A DNA stretch of 64,000 nt from Clitoria ternatea (taxonomy: Eukaryota > Streptophyta > Magnoliopsida > Fabales > Fabaceae), in NCBI GenBank assembly GCA_037962975.1, contig CM075673.1, positions 17,406,001 through 17,470,000 on the forward strand, in the 5' to 3' direction. Made by a program: the position numbers and the translations under genes. A model generated the notes under the pieces. The model made no database searches and was not told the origin of the DNA. It was given only the letters and a program-made list of their open reading frames with translations. This document shows positions 1-10,452 of this stretch, one piece after another (position 1 is the first letter of the stretch; each line of letters opens with the position of its first letter).

Positions 1-348
1 TGCTTGATTCATTGTTTCATTAACTTGGACTAAGTGCATGTTATACTAAGTTGCAAACTATTTTGATTAACATTGTTGAACTTGACTTTAAGTAACATTC
101 TTCTATTAATCTTTCTAAAAATCTCATAAATTGCTTTGTGGTTAATTTGATTCTATATCTTGATTATTACTTAGACTTTTTAAGTACTTATTATCTTGAC
201 GTGTGCATAATTTGTTATCACTAGCCATTAAGCTTATCATCTTCAATAGACATAGTAACTAAAGAATCAATTTCAAAAGCATTCAAAGTAAAATTTTTAA
301 TACTCAATTCACCCCCCCTCTTGAGTAATTGAGGCCACTTGGTTAACA
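1..348 (+). mobile_element. 3' end of a Sirevirus-like LTR (partial)
   Basis: The last ~110 bases resemble the 3' ends of the Sirevirus-1 LTRs (2343-2452 and 10338-10447). They share an A-rich stretch with CAATTTCAAA, then CTCAATTCACCCC, CTCTTGAGT and TTGAGGCCACTTG, and end in AACA. The rest of the piece is diverged. It is read as the 3' LTR end of a second, older Sirevirus whose body lies left of the window. No coding sequence is visible. The CACTA-type motifs that follow suggest it inserted into the same CACTA element as Sirevirus-1. Confidence 0.7.
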
Positions 349-394
349 ATTACCCCTTTATATTTTTGTTGTCCCTCCATTTTTTTGTTCGTAG

Positions 395-664
395 TTAAGT
401 TAGTGACGGATCGTGACCGTCACTATAGGGTGGGTTGTTTGGCAATGGAGGTTCACCGTCGTTTAAGTTGATCTAGGTGGATAAAAGACGATTAGATTTG
501 TGTCACATGGCTTAGTTGTGACTTGTATAACAATGACACAAATACTGTTGCTCATTTTTTTATGATATTGATGGCTATTGTAGGTCGTCACTAGTTTGTC
601 CACGTGTCAACTTTTTTTTAAAATAGCTACGGTTTTAGCGATGTGTGTTTGGCCGTCGCTAAAT
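395..664. repeat. CACTA 5' subterminal inverted motifs
   Basis: TAGTGACGG (401-409) faces CCGTCACTA (417-425), a perfect 9-bp inverted repeat with a 7-base loop. TTTAGCGA (634-641) faces TCGCTAAA (656-663). The same TAGCGAC/GTCGCTA vocabulary recurs at the right end (15910-16340). Subterminal repeats of this kind bind the element-encoded protein in En/Spm; that role is inferred here. Confidence 0.7.
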
Positions 665-1035
665 CTTATAACTTAGTTGACCTCAACCTTTCCCCTTCGT
701 AACTTTTTCGAGCCCTAAACGTCCTTGTTCTTCTTTGCCCCCTCTACTTCTCCATCTGGTCCACTCTCTCGAGCCCTAAACCCTTATCTACTCCTCCGTC
801 TGTGGGGTCCCTTAACTTCATTGAGGACTAGCGACTTCGTTGTCTCAATTCTCCGTTCAAGGCCTTCGACTATGAGCCCTCTATATGCTCTGTTGTCTGC
901 CTCGTCCATGACTGCAAGCCATTCCCGCAGGTGATGTACATTGGTTTCAGTTAGGTTCCTTTAAAGTTTCAAATAAGTCATTGTTGGTTCTGTTGTTGCT
1001 ATTGCTGTTTATAGATATAATGCTTATCCCAACAA
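664..1035 (+). other. CACTA leader, left half, no gene
   Basis: This is pyrimidine-rich DNA with repeated GAGCCCTAAAC. It probably represents the 5' leader of the CACTA transcript. I see no conserved coding frame; the short open frame at 725-934 is low-complexity Ser/Leu/Pro and matches nothing I recognise. Confidence 0.4.
1031..1035. repeat. Target-site duplication (aacaa), left copy of Sirevirus-1
   Basis: AACAA immediately precedes the 5' LTR and is repeated at 10448-10452 immediately after the 3' LTR. A perfect 5-bp duplication is the expected size for copia integration and fixes both element boundaries. Confidence 0.93.
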
Positions 1036-1305
1036 TGTATTTGTATATTGTAGATAGGTTTTGATAATGACAAGTACATAAGAATAAGAAGAGCATCATT
1101 CATGAATCAAAAATAAGTGAAATAAACAAATCAAAAGAATACAATTGATGTACTCAAATCAAAGATTCAAGGAATCATGAAGAACATGCTCCCATATGAT
1201 CAAAGAATCAAGAAAACAATGCATGAAAATCAAGGAAAGGAACCATGACTCAAAATGCATCAAGAAAACATCAAAAAGCATGGAAAAACAACAAAAAGCA
1301 TTGCT

Positions 1306-1551
1306 TGAATTGATTCACATACGTATGAATCGATTCAGAGGCCTGGAAGTCCCAAAAATATGACAACAAAATGTTCTGAATCGATTCACCAGAGCCTGAA
1401 TTGATTCACACGAAGCTGACAGCCCAAAAATTCAAAATAGAACAGCCTGAATTGATTCACCATGTCTTGAATCGATTCACACGCTCCTGGAAGCCCAAAA
1501 TGCCCAAGTCAGAATGCCTTGAATCGATTCAAAAACACATGAATCGATTCA
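1306..1551. repeat. Paired palindrome array TGAATCGATTCA in 5' LTR
   Basis: Eight copies of TGAAT(C/T)GATTCA start at 1306, 1326, 1377, 1397, 1448, 1468, 1520 and 1540. Steps are 20, 51, 20, 51, 20, 52, 20. It is therefore a ~71-bp tandem unit carrying two palindromes 20 bp apart. The linkers between pairs are related to each other (GGAAGTCCCAAAAAT-like). It lies 120-370 bp upstream of the TATA box. Confidence 0.95.
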
Positions 1552-1671
1552 AGTAATGGAAAACATCACTAAAAAGACATTTTTAGGTAGGAAACATAGA
1601 TCTAATACCCACTATACGCAGAGACAAGCTGGAACCATGATATGCAACGGCTAGGAGGACCTTCAAAGCTC

Positions 1672-1678
1672 TATAAAT
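1672..1678 (+). promoter_or_regulatory. Probable TATA box in 5' LTR
   Basis: TATAAAT in the context GCTCTATAAATGGACC, conserved in the 3' LTR at 9678-9684. Position after U3 and before AACATATCCC suits transcription starting ~30 bp downstream. Function is inferred. Confidence 0.6.
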
Positions 1679-2454
1679 GGACCTCTAACTCAAGCGCAAC
1701 ATATCCCAACTAGAAGCAATCAATAAAAGCTTGCATTTGTGCTTAGTGAGTCATTTTTCTTGTATAGTTTCATTATTCTGAAATTTTAAGCTTGTATTTA
1801 TAAATCCTCTCTTATTGTTGAGAGTTACCATTATGAGAGCTTTCATTTGTATATCAACTCTATTGTGAGAGTATATTGCTTGTAAACACAAACACCAAAC
1901 ACCAAACACCAAATTTCACTCTAGGTTGAGTAGTTACAAAGGTTGGGGTTCAACCTTTGGGATATTGAGAGTTTGAGAGATTGGGTGGGTTACCCTTGTG
2001 CTAGTGAGGATTGAATTCTTGAGTGTGGGACATTAGGAAGATGTAATTGCTCATAGCTTGTATCTCTAAACTTCAATAGTGGAAATCCTTCAAGTGGGTT
2101 CCTTGAAGGCGAGACGTACACCGAGTTGGTGGAACTCGTTAAATTGGTTTGCACGCTCTTCTCCCTTACTCTCTTGCACTTACATACTGCATCTAGCTGG
2201 ATTGTTATTATTGATAGTTATTTCCTCTCTTAAACTTGCTTGAACAACTAGTATTATAGTATTGCACACCAAGTGTTTGACAAATTGCCTAAGCAACATT
2301 ACATCTTCTTTTGCATTGTTTCTTCCACAATACTTTCTATCTCTTGCATATTCAATTAACTTGTGAGAAAGAAATCAATTTCAAAGGCATTCTAATGAAA
2401 AGTTTTAAAACTCAATTCACCCCTCTTGAGTATTGAGGCCACTTGAATGACAAG

Positions 2455-2466
2455 TGGTATCAAAGC
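2455..2466 (+). other. Primer binding site, initiator-Met tRNA type
   Basis: TGGTATCAAAGC lies two bases after the 5' LTR end. The usual plant copia PBS is TGGTATCAGAGC, complementary to the 3' end of initiator Met tRNA; one G-to-A change is seen. Sirevirus-3 retains the canonical form at 42778-42789. Confidence 0.88.
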
Positions 2467-2507
2467 TTGACTCTTGGTAGATCAAGCTTAATAGCTTCAA
2501 GAGAACA

Positions 2508-4067
2508 ATGGCCTCTAATTCTCTAAATCTTTTTCCTGAGGGTGGTGCCATAAATAGACCTCCTGCTTTCAATGGGGAAGGCTATGCTTTTTGGAAAGAA
2601 AGGATGAAAATTTTTGTACAATCTATTGACCTTAAAGTTTAGAATGCAATTGAAAATGGTCCGTTCATACCCATGCATATTGTAGATGGTAAACAAGTAG
2701 AAAAATTGATGGATGATTGGACTAGCGAAGAAGAAAAGAAAGTCGAATATAACTATAAAGCCAAAAATCTAATCACTTTAGCTTTAGGCCCTGATGAATT
2801 TTTTAGAGTAGTTACATGTTAATCCGCCAAGGATATGTGGGATACCTTACAAATAACCCATGAAGGTACAAATGATGTCAAAGATTCTAAGATTAGTACC
2901 TTAACTAGTCAGTATGAAAGCTTTAGATTAAATTCTGGAGAAACAATTATTGATATGCAAAAGAGGTTCACTCTTATTATAAATCATCTCATTACTCTTG
3001 GCAAGACTTACACTAACAAAGAACTTATTCATAAAATGTTAAAAAGTCTCACCAGGGAATGGCAACCTCTAGTCACCGCCATCAAAAAATCTCCTAGCAT
3101 CAATGAAATGTCTCTTGCTACACTATTCGGTAAGTTACAAGAGCAGGAACAAGAGTTGAAAGAACTAAGAATGGCGGAAGAGGAAGAAAAGTCTTCTAAG
3201 AAGAAAGGTCTAGCTCTCAAGGCCACTTCTATCAATGAAGAAGAATCCAGTAGTGAGCTTGATGAAGAAGAAGAATTTGGATTATTTGTGAAGCGTTTCA
3301 GGAAATTTATGAGGAACAAATAATTCCAAAAGGGCTTCAAACCTCAAGGTAAGAAACCTACCTCTAATGAAAACTCTTCTTCACCAAACTATTTTGAATG
3401 TGGCAAGGAAGGGCATTTCAAGGTAGATTATCCAAATCTCAAGAAGAAGAACAAAGAGAAAAGAGGAAGAAGAAAAGCTTACATTGCTTGGGATGAAAAT
3501 GATATAAGTAGCTCGGACGAATCTGAAAACGAGGAAGCCAACCTATGCCTCATGGAAAATCATCAAGATGAAGATGATGAGGTAAGTCTTCTTGACTTAG
3601 ATAGAAATGAATTATTTGATGTATTTGAGGAATTGTATAACAAGTTTTTTAAAATCTTAAACAAGTATAAGTTATCTAGAAAAACTATTGATACTCTTGA
3701 AATGCATCTTGTAGAACTTGGCAAAGAAAATGAATGTTTGAAAAAGGAATTAGCAAATGTTCAAGCATGCTCCAAGAATAAACCTTGTGGTTTTGTAAAG
3801 AAATGTGACATCCTAGTAACTAAGGTCTTAGACTTAAATAAAACCTTAGAGAAGTTTACTAAGGGTAGAGATAATTTGAATGTATTACTTGGAAATCAAA
3901 GATGCATGTTTGACAAAACGGGATTAGGATACAATTCTACCAAAAAGGAAAAGCATTACAGAAACTTCTTTGTACCACCTAGAAAATCTTTATCACCATT
4001 CACTAAATGCAATCATTGTGGTGCTAAAGGAAATAATGCTTTAAATTGCCATATTAGAAAGCTTTGA
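2508..4067 (+). pseudogene. gag of Sirevirus-1 (disrupted)
   Basis: The nucleocapsid-type protein starts at ATG 2508 (MASNSLNLFPEGG) and stays in one frame to TGA at 4065. It contains the copia gag region (RPPAFNGEGYAFWKERM near residue 20; LTREWQPLVTAIKKSP later), an acidic Glu/Ser-rich stretch (~3170-3280), then a zinc-knuckle remnant at ~3397-3435. A second Cys/His cluster, CNHCGAKGNNALNCH, is at ~4009-4053. In-frame stops are TAG 2640, TAA 2820 and TAA 3321. In the first knuckle, the first and last Cys are Tyr (YFECGKEGHFKVDY), so zinc binding there is lost. Long gag with a coiled Glu/Lys-rich C-terminal half fits Sireviruses. Confidence 0.88.
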
Positions 4068-4203
4068 CCAAAAGTGGTAAGAAAGGTGTGGGTTCCCAAA
4101 GGGACATTATCACAAGCTAACCAAAAAGGACCCAACATAAAATAGGTACCAAGTTCTCTAAACTAATTTTGTTTTGTAGGTATGCTTCAAGGCAAGCAAC
4201 ACC

Positions 4204-5430
4204 CATGGGTACTTGGATAGTGGGTGTTCAAAGCACATGACGGGAGATATGAGCAAATTCACAACTTTCACTCCCAAAAGAAAAGGAAGCATCACTTATG
4301 GGGATAATACCAAAGGAAGAATACTTGGCAGTGGAAACATTGGTAAAAATTCTTCTACCTCAATTAGTGATGTATTATATGTTGAAGGACTCAAACATAA
4401 CTTGCTTAGCATAAGTCAATTATGTGATAAAAGATATAGAGTATTGTTTGAATCTAATTGTTGCATAATTGAAAATAAGCTAAACAAGAAAGTTAAGTTT
4501 GTTGGTAAAAGAATTGATAATATTTACATGATTGATGTTGATAGTTTGTCTTCAAATGATGTGCAATGCTTCATGACTAGAGAGGATGAATCATGGTTAT
4601 GGCATATAAGAATAGCACATATACATGTAGACCATTTAAACAAACTTGTTTCTTAAGAATTAGTAATTGGCTTACCAAAGCTCAAATTTGAAAATAAATT
4701 TTGTGATGCATGTCAAAAGGGAAAACAAGTAAAGGCATCTTTTCAAGCTAAAAATGTTGTTTCTACTCAAAGGCCTTTACAACTTTTGCACATGAATTTG
4801 TTTGGACCTTCTAAAATCAAAAGCTTTGGTGGTAACTATTATGGTCTAGTAATTGTAGATGACTATTCAAGATATACATGGACCTTGTCTCTTCCTCATA
4901 AAAATGAAGCATATCATGCATTCAAGAAACTAGCCAAGATTATCCAAAATGAACAAAATTCAAAGATTACATCCATAAGAACCGATTATGAGGGAGAATT
5001 TGAAAATCAACTATTTAAGAAATTTTATGAAAAACATGGTATTGGTCATAATTTTTCAGCTCCTAGAACTCCACAACAAAATGGAGTTGTTGAAAGGAAA
5101 AATAGATCTTTGGTGGAGCTAGCAAGAACCATGTTAAACAAAAATAACATTGCAAAATATTTTTGGGCCGATGCGGTAAAGACCGCCTGTCATGTTATGA
5201 ATAGATGTTTGATTAGGCCTATTTTAAAGAAAACCCCCTATGAACTTTACAAAGGAAGAAAACCCAATATCTCTTTTATATATTTGGATGTAAATGCTTT
5301 GTGCTTAACAATAGAAAGGATAATCTAGGAAAGTTTGATGCAAAAGCTGATGAGGCAATCTTTCTTGGATATTCATCATCAAGTAAATCTTATCGAGTAT
5401 TTAACAAATAAACAAATACTATTGAGGAAT
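4204..5430 (+). pseudogene. Protease and integrase part of pol, Sirevirus-1
   Basis: The frame changes from gag between ~4068 and 4207. The aspartic protease site reads YLDSGCSKHMTGD at ~4210. A pre-integrase region follows (SWLWHIRIAHIHVDHL; CDACQKGKQ) with a stop TAA at 4654. The integrase core has VIVDDYSRYTW, IRTDYEGEFEN and PRTPQQNGVVERKN. The first catalytic Asp of the DDE triad, normally in an MDLFGP motif, is Asn (MNLFGP, ~4784-4800). The second Asp and the Glu are present. A frameshift at ~5280 and a TAA at 5409 interrupt the C-terminal region (IFLGYSSSSK). Confidence 0.9.
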
Positions 5431-5438
5431 CAATTCAT

Positions 5439-6895
5439 GTGAAGTTTGATGAAAATAGCTATAACTCTCCGAGAAAGAAAGATGTTGATGATCTTGTAGG
5501 TACTCTTCAAGAATTGAACTTGGATGACGAAGAAAAGAACAACAAAGAAGGAGACACAACACAAGGTGTGAAAATTCAACAAAAAGAATGGATCATCTCA
5601 AAGAATCATCCATTAGATAACATTATATGTGATATCACAAAAGGTGTAAGTACCCGACGTTCTTTTAATACTTGCAATCATTTAGCATTTGTCTCTCAAA
5701 TTGAACCTAAAACCATTGATGAAGCTATTATTGATGAACATTGGATGTTGGCCATGCAAGAAGAACTAAATCAATTTGAAAGAAATGAAGTTTGAGAATT
5801 AGTGCCAAGACCCAATGATCACTAAATAATAGGAACTAAATGGGTATTTAGGAACAAGCTAGATGAAAATGGGGTAATAACTAGAAACAAAGCTAGGCTA
5901 GTAGCTAAGGGTTACAATCAAGAAGAAGGAATTGACTATGAAGAAACGTATGTTCCCGTAGCGAGGTTAAAAGCTATTAGATTGTTATTGGCCTTTGCAT
6001 GCTGTAGAGATTTCAAATTGTATCAAATGGATGTCAAGAGTGCCTTCTTGAATGGATATATTCAAGAAGAAGTATATGTTGATCAACCTCCTGGTTTTGA
6101 AAACTATTAATTTCCAAATCATGTTTTGAAATTAAGAAAAGTGTTGTATGGTTTAAAACAAGCTCCAAGAGCTTGGTATGAAAGACTGACCAAATTTCTT
6201 TTGAAAAATAACTTTGAAAGAGGAAAGGTTGATACAACATTATTCATTAAGCACAAAAACAATGACATACTCTTGGTTCAAGTATATGTAGATGATATCA
6301 TTTTTAGTGCTACTAATGAATCACTTTGCAAGGAGTTTGCTAAGTTAATACAGGATGAATTTGAAATGTCCATGATGGGAGAACTTACATTCTTCCTTAG
6401 ACTACAAATTAAGCAAATGAAAGAAGGCACATTCATTAGTCAATCCAAATATTGCAAGGAGTTGCTTAAGAAATTGCACATGGAAAAGGCAAATGAAATT
6501 GCCACACCTATAAGCACCTCATGTTATTTGGATAAGGATAAGAAAGGTATGATTAGATTAAGGATGTATAACTCACAAAATATATAGGTATGATTGGATC
6601 CTTACTTTACTTATCTGCCAGTAGACCGGATATCATGTTTCTTGTTTGTATGTGTGCTAGATATCAAGCATGTCCAAAAGAATCACACTTGACTACCGTA
6701 AAACAAATAATGAAATACTTGGTTGGAACTCAAGATGTTGGTTTATGGTGATCATGTGCTAAAGGGTGATTGTGTGCTTGAAGATGTTGAAACCTCTAAG
6801 CAATTAGCTGACATATTCACAAAACCACTTGCAAAGGAACAATTCATAAACATTAGGAGAGAATTAGGAATTTTAAAGATGTCTTCTTTCAAATA
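5439..6895 (+). pseudogene. Reverse transcriptase and remnant RNase H, Sirevirus-1
   Basis: The copia RT spans IGTKWVFRNK, KARLVAKGYNQEEG, YQMDVKSAFLNG, LYGLKQAPRAWY and the catalytic YVDDIIF (~6286-6306), which is intact. Stops are TGA 5793, TAA 5823 and TAA 6108; a frameshift near 6590 leads to SLLYLSASRPDIMF. RNase H is nearly absent. After KYLVGTQDVGLW (~6717-6750) the sequence jumps to DHVLKGDCVLEDV and the C-terminal LADIFTKPLAKEQF. By comparison with Sirevirus-3 (44980-45330) about 350 bp carrying the RNase H catalytic acidic residues are missing. RT could be chemically plausible, but the polyprotein is not. Confidence 0.9.
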
Positions 6896-7162
6896 AATTG
6901 GTGTGAAATTTGTCCAGAGATGCTTCTTAAGTTGAATATGCATTTTCCTTGATATGATAATCACCTTATAAATCATAAATGTTGATTAAATTAATTACTT
7001 TATAAAGTTCATGATTCTTATGCATGAATAATGCATTAATTGAGTCTTAAATTGCATCAATAATTAAGTACGATGTTGCTCATAAGTGTTTGATTGAATC
7101 AGAAGGCAAAAAGATTCATAAAAATGAAGTTTTTGATGATTGAAAAGCGTTGCCCTGTGCCT

Positions 7163-7389
7163 CGAATCGATTCAGCAGTTCAAAACTGCAATTCAAAGGG
7201 AAACAAAATCGATTGAATCGATTCAACCATCCTCTGAATCGATTCAAAGTCCTGATTCTTGAATTTTTCACAAACAGAGAAGTCTGAATTGATTCACGCG
7301 TAGTTCGAATCAATTCAAACCCCTGATTCCCCCAAAACCTCACAAACAACAACATCTGAATTGATTCAGAGCCACCTTGAATCGATTCA
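7163..7389. repeat. Second paired palindrome array, internal, Sirevirus-1
   Basis: Seven copies of (T/C)GAAT(C/T)(G/A)ATTCA start at 7163, 7214, 7235, 7285, 7306, 7357 and 7378. Steps are 51, 21, 50, 21, 51, 21, the same 71-72 bp period as the LTR array but with different linker sequence. The array occupies the gap between pol and the third ORF, ending ~145 bp before its ATG. Confidence 0.93.
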
Positions 7390-7533
7390 AGCAACCCACT
7401 CTCCCCATATTAACGTTGTTTTTGGCCCATTTCTCACTTGTTTTCTAAACTCTTCTCATTTCCTGTTCTCCCACCTCTCTCTAAAACATTTTTTTCTCTC
7501 TCTAAAAACCTTCTCTCCAAACCTCCATTTCTC

Positions 7534-8569
7534 ATGGCTTCATCCTCCCAACCAAGAAAGAAACAAAGGGAAAATGTTGTCGGTTCCTCTGTCCCTCAAC
7601 ATTCTGATTTGTCACGCTTCTTCACCACACAAAAGGAATTAGAAAGGTACCAAAACACCTTTTTTGAAAAACAATTGATTTCACCACATTGGATTGATGT
7701 TGCATTCTTTGAATCCTCTGGTCTTCCTCCCATTACTACTCTTCACCAACAAGAACTTGTTGGCTTCATGGCTCTTGAGGAGATTGCTATATACCTCGAA
7801 TTGATCCATGTGTTCTACTCTACATTGCGCCTACAAGATGGTTGATATTATGCCAAAGTGAAAGGTAAGACCATTGTTCTTGACAATAAAGTCATGAACC
7901 AAGTTGGAAAACTTCCTATAAGTGATGCTCACTTCCATGGCAAAGAACCCTCTCCTTCCTGGAACTACAACCCATTAGAGGCAAAAGCATTCTTTAATCT
8001 CACCGCTCTTGCAAGTACCATTGGCACACTAAGCATTAACACCGCCTCTTGCACTATGTTCTAGTCAAAATCATCCTCCCATTAGGTAGAAATTATGCTA
8101 GACTCAATGAGTCTCAAATTCTACTGCTTTGGGCTATCCTCAACCAGAAAGAGATCAATTGGATCAACATTATGATGCTCAAAACCTCACTCGCCTCCCA
8201 TATGCTATTTTTATCACCAAGCTGCTTCGTCATTACAAGGTGGATCTGAAAAATGAAGTCAAAGAACTGATCGGACCAAAAGGACCCATTAGGAAATCTC
8301 ATCTTACCAAGATGAACATTATTGAGTATCATGGACTTTGGCAATATCTCCGCCGTCCTCGTGATGATAACGAACCTGCTGCTCCTCCACCTCCTCTACC
8401 CGCTCCTGCTGATGATCTTTTTGCTCGCCTCACTGCTCATATGGATCATTGCTTTGATGCAATGGAAGCAAATCTCAACACCCGGCTTGATAAGCTTGAA
8501 GTAAACATGGAGGAACGCTACACAGAGCTTGCTACCCAAATCTCCAGCCTCCAATTCCCTCAGCCTTAG
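7534..8569 (+). pseudogene. Third ORF (env-position) of Sirevirus-1, plant-transposon-protein-like
   Basis: It starts at ATG 7534 (MASSSQPRKKQRENV), lies between pol and the 3' LTR, and shares orientation with pol. The middle part (WNYNPLEAKAFFNL; SQILLLWAILNQKEINW; LPYAIFITKLLRHYKVDL) matches the pattern I know as the putative plant transposon protein family (Transposase_32, PF20167). It then has a Pro-rich stretch (PAAPPPPLPAPADD) and a C-terminal Glu-rich probable coiled coil. TGA at 7843 and frameshifts near 8045 and 8180 break it. I see no signal peptide or membrane segment, so an envelope function is not supported by sequence. Function unknown. Confidence 0.75.
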
Positions 8570-8790
8570 TTGGCCTTCTTTTCTACATTTTGCTTGAGAT
8601 TAATATGTTTTGTGGTTATCTTGCTTAAACTTTGTTGCCCTTCTGTGGCGTTTTCGTTGTTATATTTGATGTGCTTGGATTTTATGTTGTTAATTTTCAC
8701 GGTTGTTCAAACTTGATGGTTATTAATCCTTAATTATGCAATGATTATTTCCTTTTCTTTCCTAAAGCTTATATTGTCTTTGATAATGAC

Positions 8791-8919
8791 AAAGGGGGAG
8801 AGATATTAGATATTGAATACTTTTCTAAAGGGGAGAGTAATAAGAGTAATGTATGATCAGATGAATATAAATAAATACAATGATTCAATACATATCTAAC
8901 TGAAAAACAAAGGGGGAGA
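8791..8919 (+). other. Multiple internal polypurine tracts, Sirevirus-1
   Basis: AAAGGGGGAGAGA (8791-8803), AAAGGGGAGAG (8827-8837) and AAAAACAAAGGGGGAGA (8903-8919) lie upstream of the 3' LTR. Repeated purine tracts here are a Sirevirus signature. They may prime extra plus-strand starts; that is inferred. The rest of 8573-9027 shows no gene. Confidence 0.75.
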
Positions 8920-9027
8920 CACACTCTGTTCTAAAAACTTTTAATTGTTCAACAAGTGGTTCCTTCTCAACTGTCACTTAAATATTAATACTAACACCCC
9001 AAGAGATGGTCATTGGTTGTCATCATC

Positions 9028-9041
9028 AAAAAAGAGGAAAA
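9028..9041 (+). other. Polypurine tract of Sirevirus-1
   Basis: AAAAAAGAGGAAAA abuts the first base of the 3' LTR at 9042, the position expected for the plus-strand primer. Confidence 0.85.
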
Positions 9042-10447
9042 TGTATTTGCATGTTGTAGATAGGTTTTGATAATGACAAGTACACCAGAACAAGAAGAGC
9101 ATCATTCATGGATCAAAAACAAGTGAAATAAACAAATCAAAAGAATACAATTGATGTACTCAAATCAAAGGTTCAAGGAATCATGAAGAACATGCTCCCA
9201 TATGATCAAAGAATCAAGAAAATAATGCATGAAAATCAAGGAAAGGAACCATGACTCAAAATACATCAAGGAAACATCAAAAAGCATGGAAAAACAACAA
9301 ACAACATTGCTTGAATCGATTCACATACGTATGAATCGATTCAGAGGCCTGGAAGTCCCAAAAATATGAAAATAGAATGTTCTGAATCGATTCACCAGAG
9401 CCTGAATCGATTCACACAAAGCTAACAACCCAAAAATTCAAAATAGAACAGCCTAAATTGATTCACCATGTCTTGAATCGATTCACACGCTCCTGGAAGC
9501 CCAAAATGCCCAAGTCATAATGCTTTGAATCGATTTGAAAACACATGAATCGATTCAAGTAGTGGGAAACATCACTAAAAAGACATTTTTAGGTGGGAAA
9601 CATAGATCTAATACCCACTAAACGTAGAGACAAGCTGGAACCATGATATGTAACGGCTAGGAGGACCTTCAAAGCTCTATAAATGGACCTCTAACTCAAG
9701 CGCAACATATCCCAACTACAAGCAATCAATAAAGGCTTGCATTTGTGCTTAGTGAGTCATTTTTCTTGTATAGTTTCATTATTCTGAAACTTTGAGCTTA
9801 TATTTGTAAGTCCACTTTTATTATTGAGAGTTACCATTGTGACAGCTTTCATTTATATATCAACTCTATTGAGAGAGTATATTTCTTGTAAACACAAACA
9901 CCAAATTCCATTCTAGGTTGAGTGGTTACAAAGGTTGGGGTTCAACCTTTGGGATATTGAGAGTTTGAGAGATTGGGTGGGTTACCCTTGTGCTAGTGAG
10001 GATTGAGTTCTTGAGTGTGGGACACAAGGAAGCTGCAATTGCTCATAGCTTCTATCTCTAAACTTTAATAGTGGAAATCCTTCAAGTGGGTTGCTTGAAG
10101 GAGAGACGTACACCGGGTTGGTGGAACTCTTTAAATTGGTTTGCACGCTCTTCTCCGTTACTCTCTTACACTTACATACTGCATCTGGCTGGATTATTAT
10201 TATTGATAGTGATTTCCTCTCTTAAACTTGCTTGAACAACTAGTATTATAGTGTTGCACACCAAGTGTTTGACAAATTACCTAAGCAACATTTACATCTT
10301 GTTTTGCATTGTTTTTTCCATAATACTTTCTATCTCTTGCATATTCAATTAACTTATGAGAAAGAAATCAATTTCAAAGGCATTCCAACGAAAAGTTTTA
10401 AAACTCAATTCACCCCCCTCTTGAGTATTGAGGCCACTTGAATAACA
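9042..10447 (+). repeat. 3' LTR of Sirevirus-1
   Basis: TGTATTTGCATGTTG...GAATAACA, 1406 bp, direct repeat of 1036-2452. The eight-palindrome array is preserved at 9312-9557 with starts 9312, 9332, 9383, 9403, 9454, 9474, 9526 and 9546, the same 20/51/52 spacing; two copies carry substitutions (9454, 9526). The TATA box is at 9678-9684. TSD aacaa follows at 10448-10452. Confidence 0.95.
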
Positions 10448-10452
10448 AACAA

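Larger units (their letters stand above)
1036..2452 (+). repeat. 5' LTR of Sirevirus-1
   Basis: It begins TGTATTTGTATATTG and ends GAATGACA, 1417 bp. Its partner is at 9042-10447. U3 contains the paired palindrome array (1306-1551); a TATA box follows at 1672. The copies differ by scattered substitutions and small indels, for example a CACCAAA-type repeat at ~1890-1912 that is shorter in the 3' LTR. Confidence 0.95.
1036..10447 (+). mobile_element. Sirevirus-1: full-length Ty1/copia Sirevirus-type retrotransposon
   Basis: Order: 5' LTR, PBS, gag, PR, IN, RT, RNase H, palindrome array, third ORF, repeated purine tracts, PPT, 3' LTR. IN before RT makes it Ty1/copia. The extra ORF after pol and the multiple AAAGGGGGAG-type tracts near the 3' LTR are Sirevirus characters. 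The whole is 9412 bp with TG...CA termini and TSD aacaa. By eye the first ~500 bp of the two LTRs differ at about 5 percent of positions, so it is not recent. Several stops, frameshifts, an RNase H deletion and a changed integrase catalytic residue make it non-autonomous. Confidence 0.95.

Noticed and set aside
725..934. 69-codon open frame as a host gene
   Set aside because: Low-complexity, no family motif, lies in the CACTA leader and lacks any conserved context.
3029..3340. 103-codon antisense open frame
   Set aside because: Shadow of the gag reading frame; Ser-rich because gag is Glu-rich in this part.
7534..8569. Envelope protein call for the third ORF
   Set aside because: No signal peptide, transmembrane helix or cleavage site is visible; kept as a third ORF of unknown function.
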